Source: Zarea fungicola (lineage: Eukaryota > Ascomycota > Sordariomycetes > Hypocreales > Cordycipitaceae). From it: 64,000 nt of DNA. The notes under the pieces were generated by a model. The model searched no databases. It was not told the origin of the DNA and saw only the letters and a list, made by a program, of their open reading frames with translations. The translations under genes were made by a program, and so were the position numbers. The stretch covers positions 1 through 64,000 of the forward strand of contig FWCC01000474.1 of the NCBI GenBank assembly GCA_900169235.1, read 5' to 3'. The stretch's first letter is position 1; every line of letters begins with the position of its first letter. Positions 52,117 through 61,889 of the stretch are shown piece by piece.

Positions 52117-53553
52117 TGTAAATATCGCCTGGTAGAAATGTTTATGGAAGAGAAGCTGCGCGTGCAGTAGTTTTGGAAACTGAAAGGATACAGAAGCTGT
52201 ACATTCTATTCTTATTCTTCTAGCAAAGAAAACTTTTTGTCAAGAATATTGAAGCATATCTTGAGGTTACATTCGTGCCAGGCAGGGGGATGACTCATAT
52301 GTACGAGATACGATGCTTGCATCCGACACCACTCTCAGGAAGCAATCATGGCGGCAGACAACGTTGCAAATCGAGAAAGAAATGATGTAAAATAATTAAA
52401 AAAAATAAATGAAAATGATGAGTGAATTCCTGATAGTCTGCTTCAAGATCCCATCAACCTGTTTCCTCCGATCTGCACTGGACACGTCGCTGTGCAACTG
52501 CCGCTGTATACCCTGCAGCCTGCTATAGCAGAGACTGGAGTCAGAGACTGGAGTAACAAGGGGCGAGGTACGTACCGGCAAGACAGACGTCATACATGCG
52601 CCTCACGGTAGCAGCGCCCAAGACACTCAGCTGGTGTTGCAGCGCCAGCCTGACTCGACATGATAACTAGCCTGATTTTTTTTCTCATTTTCTGTTTTGC
52701 TCGTTGCCTTTTTTCTCATTTTTTTTTTCTTTTTAAACTGATCTGTTTTTAAGTTTGGCCATGTCCCAACTGGTGGGCCTGGGAACAGCCGCCGCTTCGG
52801 CCCGCCAAAATATACTGCCAAGGTACGTACAGCCACTGTAGAGAGGGGGAGGGGCAAAGCTTACCTAAGAGCCAGCAGAGCAGAGCAGAATGAGGCAGAG
52901 AAAAGGCAACATGCGAACAAAGGCAATCAACAGCTCAAGCATGCATGACGCAGCTTCGCAGCCCTACATGGAATGTACTAGTCTCGACTAATCAGAACTC
53001 GTCGGCCTCGTGATCGACACTCTTTTCACCATTCAGCAAATGACCCATGTCCAGTGGATAGCCTCTCTAGCCTCTCTACCTCTCTAGCCTCTCCCGCTAG
53101 CTCCTCACGGAAAGCTTCACAGTCCGGCCACAATAATCCGACCGTTTATCAAGAGCATCACGCTCCGCCATCAGCACCATCCTCCACGTTGGTGCTTGGC
53201 TGCTCACCTGGTGGCTGGCGTGCAACTGGTGCGCCTCCCGGTATGCCTTGCAGCGAATAGCATCACCCCGCCCAACACAAGTGTCCACCCACACCACCAT
53301 CACCCACCCACCACCACCACTCCCGTTTCGCCTTTCCATCCTCCTCCCATTAATTCCCAGCCACTCTCTTAATATCCCGCTGGCCTCTCTCCTCACGCTC
53401 TAGCCTGATTTCTTCTTCATTTCGTCATCCTTTGTCGCGCAAACCTAGATTCCATCGCTCACCACTCACAACCATCTTGGCACGCACTTAACCCCGCCAC
53501 GCAAAACGTACATACATACACACACATACACACATACACGACAAGGCTGCAGC
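52117..53553. other. Long promoter region of the DUF3824 gene
   Basis: No gene supported. It contains T-rich tracts near 52675-52740, CT-rich repeats at 53065-53100 and an (ACAT/ACAC)n microsatellite at 53509-53539 just before the start codon at 53554. Confidence 0.45.
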
Positions 53554-56500
53554 ATGGGCGACGCATATAGGTCGACCCGAACCTACCGCGAGGACGACGA
53601 TGACAACGGCTACAAATCCACCACCGTCACCCGCTACAAGGTTGGCTCCAAAAACGGCGACCGCTATGATCGCATAGAAGTCGAGGACGACGCTCGCTCT
53701 CACTTCTCCAGCTCTGGCCGCCGCATATCCAACGACCACATCGACCGTCCCCGTTCCAACTTTGACCCATCCGACCGCGAGCGCACCCGTACCACCGTCA
53801 TGGAGACACGAGAGGTCGAGCGTGAGCGTGACTGGGACCGCCGCTCCAGACCCGACGATGTTCGTGTCGAGCGCCGCGTCGAAGAGTCCTTTGAAGACAA
53901 CCGCGGCCATGATGTCGAGCGCTATCGCAAGGAGACAGAGTACTACACCCATCCCGAACCCACCCCGCCCCCCGTCATCATTCGCCAGCAAGCCCCGGAG
54001 CCCCAAAAGATTATTGTCCAAGAGGCCCCTACCCCCCAGCCTGTCTTTTACAACCGTCCAGAGGCCGGCCCCATGGTCGTCAGAGAAAGAGACGTCGACC
54101 GCGAAGTAGTCCGACGTGGCCCCTACGAGGACGACTACTACTACAGACATGAACGCCGTCAGGTCGGTCCCGGCCCCGTTGGTCCCTATCGCGGAGACCC
54201 ATACTACAGGGACCCCTATGGCCGCGACCCCTACGCTCGCGACCGCGACTGGGCCATGTCTAGGTACGATAGCCGCCGCCGTGAAGAGTACTACAGCGAG
54301 GACGAAGACTACTACGTCTCCAATGGTCGCCGTCGCCGGTCCCGCTCCCGTCGCCGCCGCAGCCGCACTCGCAGCCGCAGCAAGAGCGCCGACCACCACC
54401 ACAAGCTTCATCTCGCCGAGGGCGCCCTTGCTGGTGCCGGTGTCACTGCCCTCCTCAACAGTAAACGTGATGAGAATGGCGACCTTCCCGAGAATCGTGG
54501 CCGCAAAGTCATTGCCGGTGCCGCCCTCGGCGCCCTCGGCACAGAGGCTCTCAAGAGGGCTCATAGCGCCTACGAGGAGCGCTGGGGTGATGGCCGCGAA
54601 TCCCCCGATCACCACTCCAAACTCAAGACTGGCTTTGGCATTGCTGCGGTTGCTCTTGCTGCCGCCGGCGCAGCCAAGTACTTTCAGACCAACAAGATTG
54701 AAAAGGAAGAAGCCCACCGTGGCCGCAGCCGCAATCGGGGATACGTCTCGGATGAATACTACGAGTCCCACTCTCGCTCCCGATCCCGTCCTCAGAGCAG
54801 CCGTCGCAGAAGCATCTCCCGAGTTGCCAAGGCCGCTCTAGGCACTGCCGCCACCGCCGGTGTCCTGCGTCACTTGCACAACCGTTCCAAATCTCGTGGT
54901 GGGAGCCGCTCCCGGAGCAAATCCCGTCTCCGCACCGGTGCCAAAATCGCCGGCACCGCAGTCGCTGCCGGCGTGGCCAGCAAGCTCTACAAGAACCACC
55001 AAGAAAAAAAGGAAAAGGAACGCTCCCGCTCCCGCGGCCCACCCCCGAGCGACAGTGAAGACGACCGCTACCATGACCGGCGAGACAGAAGTCGCAGCCG
55101 CAGCAGGTCCATGGCCCGATCCCTCCATTCCGATGCTGGGGCTGATAGAGAGCTAGGCTTAGTTGAGTACGGCAACGGTGCCCTGCCCCCGCCGGACCGA
55201 CGAGGATACCCATCCGACGACGACCGCCCCCCTGCAAGACGCCGAAGCAGGGCCCGACACCGCTCCACCTCGTCCTCTGCTTCTGACCACGCACGCAAGC
55301 GAAGCAGGAGCGGCCTCCGAACCGCCGCCGCTGCCGGTGCTGCCGCCTTTGGCATCAAAGAATACAAGGACAGAAAAGACCGCGAGAAGCGTGAGCGCCG
55401 GTCCAGAGACCGAAAGCAGTCGCGAGATCGTGATGGTACGGTTCCATGTGAGATGTTAAGCCCGCCGCCCTACTTTGCTAACTTTGCTCTCCGACAGCCT
55501 ATGATGATGACGACGCCTATTACAGACGTGACCGCCACCGCGACGACAGACCGTCTTCACCCCCCCACGCCTCTGGCGGCGCCTACTACCCGCCCTATCC
55601 AACCACGCCCGGCACTGGCCCCGCCGGAGAGCACTACAGCACCAACCCCTATGACAACCCGGCGGCTGCCCAATCTCGTGAATACCAGCCCTATGTGCCC
55701 CAAGACTACATGGGCTATGTGCCTCCGCCGCCTCCCGGACCACCTCCTGCCCCGGTCCCCGGTCCCATGACTGGCTACCCGCCCGAGCCCCACGGACCAC
55801 CCGGACCACCCGGACCCCCAGGACCCCCAGGACCACCCCCGAGCGGTCCCGCCCCCGGGCCACCAGAGCATGTGAGTGACCTTACCCAAAGACCCGATAC
55901 CGGGCCAAGTGCAGATGGTGCGTTGGCCCACTGATGCCATCTGGTGATGAATGTGGTGATGCTGATACCTTGTAGCCTCTGTAATCCGCTCGCCCTATGA
56001 GATGGCCTCTGTAACCCACTCTCCTTATAACATGGGCCCATCCGGGAAACCGCCCACCGCAGCCAAGTCTGTGTCCTTTATCCCCATGTCCCCCAAGAGC
56101 AGCGAGACCATGGAGATGCACAGGCGCCAGCAAGAGCTCTCTGCGAGCGGCCAAGCCTCGCCCGACCACGACTACGAGAGCGACGAGGACTGGCGCGTGG
56201 CTCGTCCCCGGCGGTCCTCGGACACTACGCACGATCGGCCGCGCGTTCCGGCGTCGGATGAGGATGTCGAGGACCTCCCGGACCGCTTCGACTCGCACGG
56301 CGTCCCTCTTGACCGCCGGTCCGCCAGCCACCACCGCTGGACCAGTCGCTCCGGTGCCTTTCACCGCCAGCCCCAGGCACCGGGTGACTGGAACGTGCGT
56401 GGAGCGTGGCATGTCGGCGGTACGAATAACGAGGCGGTCGAGCGGCTTGCCCACGGCGTGACAGATGCGCTCGAGGGTCGTGGCAGCTGGATGAATGTGA

Positions 56501-56631
56501 TTGGGGAGGTTCTTGGAGGTGGTGCACTGGGCAGTCACGAGGGACGTGTAGGAGGTGAGCGTCGGGGGGAGCTTGAAGACGGACAGGAGGATGAGGATGA
56601 GCGGCGGCGAGGACGAAGGCGACGATATTGA
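53554..56631 (+). CDS. DUF3824 family SR/RD-rich protein (three exons)
   Basis: Exons 53554-55435, 55498-55875 and 55976-56631 give 971 residues. The second donor is read as GTGACC at 55876 because the nearby GTGAGT at 55872 would break the frame. The N-terminal third is Arg/Asp/Tyr-rich; long SR stretches (RRRRSRSRRRRSRTRSRSKS) alternate with hydrophobic Gly/Ala segments such as HLAEGALAGAGVTALLN, KVIAGAALGALGTEALKRA and FGIAAVALAAAGAAKY. A Pro-rich part with GPPGPPGPPGPPG follows, then a charged C-terminus. This matches the fungal DUF3824 family; function unknown. The SR runs suggest nuclear or RNA-related roles, but the repeated small amphipathic segments also suggest membrane or scaffold association. 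Confidence 0.85.
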
Positions 56632-56872
56632 GATTGATGATGACGATATGACTGGCGATTACTGATGATGTGCTTGATTTTGCTTGACGTTGAGATTATG
56701 GAAAATATTTGGTCGATGACGAACGCTTAATACTTGATTTATGGCTTGTGCAGTTACGCTTTACGATTAACGGCTTCATAGAATTGAATGCATTGTCATT
56801 CATGGAAGTGTCCATGATTAAAAAGAATGAAATAAATTAAATTAAAAACTACAGTCTGATAGGCTGGAACAG

Positions 56873-58589
56873 TCAACCATGACGCACGACATCACGCAGC
56901 TCCTCCGGATCGCCATGCATGCGCGGCGCATTGTCGTCCTTGCCATCCTCTCGCCTCTCGTACGCCCACTTGTCGACGAGCTCAGGGGCCAGCACACCCT
57001 CGATGGAGTCGACGACGAGGTCGCCGATGATGGCGAGAAACTTCCACGCGTGCGCGGAGCCGCCGGTGGCGAGGTGGATGCTGGCGATGCGCGGGTGTGG
57101 TGCGATGAGGAAGTCTGCGGTGGGGGTTGTTGAGATCCTGATTTATTAGCCTGAAGCGAAAAGAATAAACAAAAAAAAGTAAAAGAAATAAGAAAAAAAG
57201 GAGCCAAGAGGTTGAATGCATAGAAGCTGGGAACAGGGATATAGAGAAAGACATGGTAGGCAAAGAAGGCGGACGAGGCAAAAAGGGCAAAAAGGAGAGA
57301 AGAAGCGTAGAGGTATAGAGATGTCAGAATGGAGATGAAGGAATACAAGAGAAGAGAAGAAGAAGAAAAAAAGAGAAGATTAGAAGAAGAAAAAGAAGGA
57401 GAAAAGCAAAAGAGAAAAGGAAAATGCTGGACTCACCAACACAACTTGGTCCGGTCAAACTCCCTCCCCGCCAGCGCCGGCATAATCTCCCTCAAATTCT
57501 CCCTCAGCATCGCCTCCGCCCTCTCCGGAATCACATCCCCCGGATTTGACACCACCGTCCTCGGATACGAAATCGTCATCTTCTGCGACGCATCCTCCGG
57601 GTGCGGCACCTCCACCGTATTCACATACCCCGCCGACCGCCGCAGAATCTTAATCTCATTCTGATGCGGCGGAAACAGGTTCAGCCCCGTGCTCAGGTTG
57701 GTCGTGATGGACATGCCCGCGAAATGCGCCGCTTCGGCGGGCGTAAGCTTGAGCCACGCGACTTCATGCGCAATGGGACGGATCCGCGTCCCGACGTCCA
57801 CGAGCCGCGGGGACCATGCGCCCGCTGCGACAATGACTAGATCCCCATTTACAACCTCGCTGCCTTCATTCTCCAAGACGACCCCCGTGGCCGTCTTGGA
57901 TGCAGTGTCGGTGAGGATGCGCGCCACCGGGGTACCGCAGCGGAATGTTATGGATGGCACGTCGAGGCAGCGGCGGTAATACACATCTACACTGGCCTTT
58001 GCATCGATGAAGGAATTATTGCGGTTGCAGTAGCCGATATTCCACCGTGCTAAACCCCCCGGCAAGCTGGCCTCGTCGGGTAAGGGCGTATCAGGACCGT
58101 GAATGGCGCGAAAGACGGCTTCGCGGGTGGGCATGTGCACAATGGCAGAGGGGGGGTTGTTGGCCTCGACGGAGTGTTTCTGGGTGTGCCAGATTTTGGT
58201 GTACGACGACCCCGGGAGGCCGTCGCATACAAAGGTCATGCCCTGCTTGAAGATGTACGGCTGCAGGGCCGGGTCTGATTCGAGGATGGTTTGGGATTTT
58301 TTGGCGAGGGCGGCGTAGATGGGGTCAATGTAATCTGGAAATTAAATGGAAATTTCTTAGTATTTATGATGATGAGGAGAAAAAAAGGACGCATACCTGA
58401 GCGAATGCATCGTGTTGTGTCGACGCTGCTGCCGTCAATCACTGGCGGCGTGAGTCGGTCGATGACGGTAATGGCAGTTTCGGGATATCGCTTGGCAATG
58501 GCGAGGGCGGTTGACAGACCAAATATGCCCGCGCCGATTATAATGACGGACTTGGGGATGGGATGTGGTGTGCCGTTTTGGACTGCCAT
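56873..58589 (-). CDS. FAD-dependent oxidase, sarcosine / fructosyl-amino-acid oxidase type (three exons)
   Basis: Exons 58589-58397, 58334-57437 and 57137-56873 give 451 residues. The FAD Rossmann motif [20 protein letters not shown] is at residue 14 onwards, and [13 protein letters not shown] follows across intron 1 as in the MSOX/FAOX group. [17 protein letters not shown] is the second FAD motif. A Cys at the end of exon 2 (TKLCW) sits where this family links FAD covalently, and [20 protein letters not shown] closes the domain. The enzyme should oxidise a secondary amine (N-methyl or glycated amino acid, pipecolate or saccharopine), producing hydrogen peroxide. No PTS1 is seen at the C-terminus (VVRHG). 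Intron 2 is 299 nt and purine-rich on the plus strand. Confidence 0.85.
57335..57425. repeat. Polypurine tract inside an intron
   Basis: About 90 bp of almost pure A/G on the plus strand, that is a long polypyrimidine tract in the transcript, directly downstream of the donor of intron 2 of the FAD oxidase gene. Confidence 0.7.
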
Positions 58590-60620
58590 GGTGGCTAATA
58601 CGGTATCGTGAGAATTACAGAATTGGGTAGCGTTGGGTGTGATGAGAAAGACTGGGTGATGAAATGTGCACTTTAATAAGGTCCGAGTATATAAACAATC
58701 GGACCTGAATTACTGTTATGGGCAACTTGGGCAGCATCAGTGATCGGCGTCGGGTGGAGGTCCGACAATCCTGCAGATGTCGGACGACGCCGACGCCGAC
58801 ACTTGGCGGGGAGATTGCTGTGCAGATGGCGGGGTACAAAAGAATTGACAATTTTAGAGTTTATCAACAAGCTAGGTTATTGATACGAGGTTTGTTAAAT
58901 GCTTGAATGCCACGCGGCGTGTTCGGCTGGCGAGCACGCAGCTGCTGATCTATGAAGGGCTCATACGCGGTAGCATTAAAGAATAATTGTCGCTCTTTTA
59001 TTCTTTTTGTCCCCCCGTTCCTTCTTTCTTTCTTTCTTTTTTATTTTTATTTTATTTTGCTTGGCTATGAAGAGAGCACTGCCTCGATCCATCCAAGCTC
59101 AAATGCCGTGTAGCAATACATGATGCTGCCCATCCAGTACAATATCCGGGCAAAAAAAGAGCAATTCAAGTAGCAAGGGATATATAATTCTCTCTTTATT
59201 TATTCAAATACAGCCTACAAGTTGCTGACCCGTCGATTTATGCCGAGGTTTGCCTGAGCCCCGTGCCTTTCTTCATCGTACGAGCTTACTAGGTTTAGGT
59301 CTCAGCATTAAATAAATCAATGTCGCTCATTGATACGCTGTAAGAAAGACAACCCAGAAACTGCGGTCCTTGTGAGTGGTCATGTTGGAATGAGATTTCA
59401 CATGACTTATACGACAATGCAGTATTACTGCTCAACTCTGTCTTGGGTGAAACAGATTCTGTTTAGCACTTATAAAATATCCGCCACATAGTCTGCAAGC
59501 CTGCAATTGACAGCAGTTTTTCAACACTAGTCAAACTTGGATAATGGAATTGCAATTTCTTTCCTTCTTTCATATTATACTGCCGGGCCTTCCCCTTTAC
59601 GCCTCTAATTCCACCAATCCTTCATTAAACCCCGACATTATTTCTTCCGACGAGCCGAAACTGGCTAACTCCTTTGGCCTGCTTATGTGTCACCATGTGT
59701 CACTATGCGTCAAGCGGCCCACTCATCTCAACGGCCTCGGCATGCCCCTGTCCAAACGTATATTGGTTTCTGACATGATAAAATGCTTTAACCGAAAGAA
59801 GCGCAAGCCCCTGTGCAATGCAAGCCATGCCTATCCATGTTGGTGTATGTGTGCCGCTGCCGGCCATGTACAAGCACGCGTACTGCGATAAAAATAGATT
59901 TACAGGACCAATAGCCAAGTTACTCGTCACAGGCGTGCCCACCTTCGCGGATATCTCCTTTTATTACACATACGCGTATGACGGGCCAACTAGGACTTTC
60001 GGAGCTTATTCATGTTATAAGCTACGTGCGGGTTACGATTTGCTCCATAAAATCCCCGGTGAGACTGGCCGAGTACGCGTACCTGACGAAAGGAAGCCGT
60101 TGGCAAGGAAGCCTTTGTCAAGCCTCGCAACTTACTTGGCCGGACCAATGAGGGGGACAATTTGTCTTGGCAGTGAGGGGAGGCTTCGGACTCGCATTGA
60201 GTATCTTCTTTCTACGCTAGGCGTTTCTGAGCGTTAGTGTAGCTACATTTAAATTTGCATGTACTTCCGTTCCTAAGAACTGTAGACTACGCAGTATTGG
60301 TCGGAGGATTGATAGGGAGAAAAATTACTCATCTAGGGCTAGCCTTGGATTAGCACCTCAAACGCGTAGACTGACCCATACCAGTATAACCTGCAAAACG
60401 ATTCGAACAGGTTGGCAATGAAAGTTCAACGAGGCGGAGCCATTTGGGGATGGACCAAAAGACAACCCTGTCTGGGCTGAAAACTAGGCTGGACGCTGCT
60501 TACATCCGAGCTAGAGAGCTTTATAGTTCCGCTTAAGCCCAATTCATCAACTCTTGTCTGGTTACCTTTATTCTTTCATTCTTTGCTTTTTGGAAAACAA
60601 AAGGTTCAAAGACCTTTAAA
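58590..60620. other. Intergenic with low-complexity tract and doubtful frames
   Basis: A pyrimidine microsatellite (TTTC)n and T-rich run lies at 59015-59062. A TATAAAAT at 59471-59478 precedes an ATG at 59544 whose 115-codon frame starts with a signal-peptide-like segment; a second plus frame (59818-60237) overlaps it, and a hydrophobic minus frame covers 59703-59942. I could not join these into a consistent gene. Confidence 0.3.
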
Positions 60621-61484
60621 ATGAGTGAAAATAAAGACAACGGGACCACTCAGGCTGAGGCGACGCCGCGCGAAACGGTTGCACCAGAACACCAAGCTGA
60701 GCCAACAGCTCCCGCCCCTGCGCCAACTCCAGCGGCGCCGTTGGTCAAGCCTCCACCAATACTCTGCCTAGGGGCCGCGCGCACAGGAACCGCATCCCTC
60801 GGCGCCGCCCTCAACATCCTCGGAGTCAAGCGTGTCCACCACGGCCTGGAGACGTACACGGAAGAGTACAACTGGCAGTACAAGATCCTGGACCGCGCGG
60901 CCGACGCGTCGTTCCCGGTGCTGCCGACGTACACGGGAAAACCGTTTACACGCGCCCAGTGGGATGAGCTCTTTGGCGAGTACGATGCCGTCACCGACAT
61001 TGCGTCCTTTTACGCCATGTCGCTCATCAAGGCGTACCCGGACGCCAAGGTCATCCTGGTGGAGCGGGACATTGATCGCTGGTGCAAGAGCTTCGAGCAG
61101 GTCTGGGAGCCGTGGACGCACAAGTCGATGCGCATGGCCGTGCGCGGCGCCAGCAAGCTCTCCGGGAGTGACTCGGGCCCCGTGAGCTACAAGTTCCTGA
61201 TGGGCTGGACGCAGTCGAAGAGCCACAAGGAGCTGGAGAAGAACTCCCGGGCTGCGTATATCCGCCACTACAAGGAGATTCGGGAGGCCGTGCCCCCGGA
61301 GCAGCTGCTCAACTTCAAGCTGGGGGATGGTTGGGGCCCGCTGGCCAAGTTTCTCGGCAAGGAGGAGCCGGATGTCGCGTTTCCTCACGTGAATGATTCG
61401 GTGGCCTATCAGGCGCATATCGAAAAAACCAAGAAGGATGTTTTTATGCGCATTAGAAAAAGGCTCGTTCCTTTTGCAAAATAA
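60621..61484 (+). CDS. P-loop sulfotransferase-like protein (fungal Sulfotransfer_4 type)
   Basis: Single exon, 287 residues. After a Pro/Ala-rich N-terminus, PILCLGAARTGTASLGAALN carries the 5'-phosphosulfate-loop-like motif, followed by LGVKRVHHGLETY. AYPDAKVILVERDIDRWCKS holds the second 3'-phosphate-type motif, with the conserved LxxRDxxxWxxS pattern. The WDELFGEYDAVTDIASFYA block is typical of this family, which is often misnamed as a dehydratase. It would transfer sulfate from PAPS to an unknown acceptor; the activity is untested for most fungal members. Codon use is GC-rich, like its core-genome neighbours. Confidence 0.85.
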   Translation: MSENKDNGTTQAEATPRETVAPEHQAEPTAPAPAPTPAAPLVKPPPILCLGAARTGTASLGAALNILGVKRVHHGLETYTEEYNWQYKILDRAADASFPVLPTYTGKPFTRAQWDELFGEYDAVTDIASFYAMSLIKAYPDAKVILVERDIDRWCKSFEQVWEPWTHKSMRMAVRGASKLSGSDSGPVSYKFLMGWTQSKSHKELEKNSRAAYIRHYKEIREAVPPEQLLNFKLGDGWGPLAKFLGKEEPDVAFPHVNDSVAYQAHIEKTKKDVFMRIRKRLVPFAK

Positions 61485-61889
61485 TTTTGGGGTTGTGTTA
61501 TGCTGCACTCGGACATTTGTCCATGTTTTGACCTTACTTAGATACCAACACGGCCTCAACAGACACTCTTTTACTCTTTTTACTGTACTAAACTATCAAT
61601 TGGCAAAGACTCGTTTCCTTGCTCAGGTCGATCCAAAGACCTGGGCATCTGTCGGTCTCGTTGCCCGAATGAATTGATCGGCCAATGTGCTGCACAATCC
61701 CATTTCACTTTGTGTCTAACGTCTGCTTCCTGATTCGTACCATGCAGCATATATTACTTTCTTTCCTGGCACGGCATGGCTAGGAATATAGAAGCGCGAT
61801 CTCCAATCCTAAGAATGATGATGACCTATCGGCTCTGTGCCAGGCAGCTCTATGATGTCACTTTGCACATTCCCGCCGGTTCCCATCCG
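61485..61889. other. Intergenic between convergent genes
   Basis: About 400 bp of 3' flanking sequence with nothing recognised. Confidence 0.5.

Noticed and set aside
53488..54771. A 427-codon minus-strand frame opposite the DUF3824 gene
   Set aside because: Antisense of Arg/Ser/Asp-rich codons giving a Val/Gly/Ala-rich low-complexity product with no start context; the plus strand is the real gene.
59703..59942. Hydrophobic minus-strand frame resembling the last helices of a transporter
   Set aside because: No upstream exons could be found on that strand and it starts with GTG after an in-frame stop.
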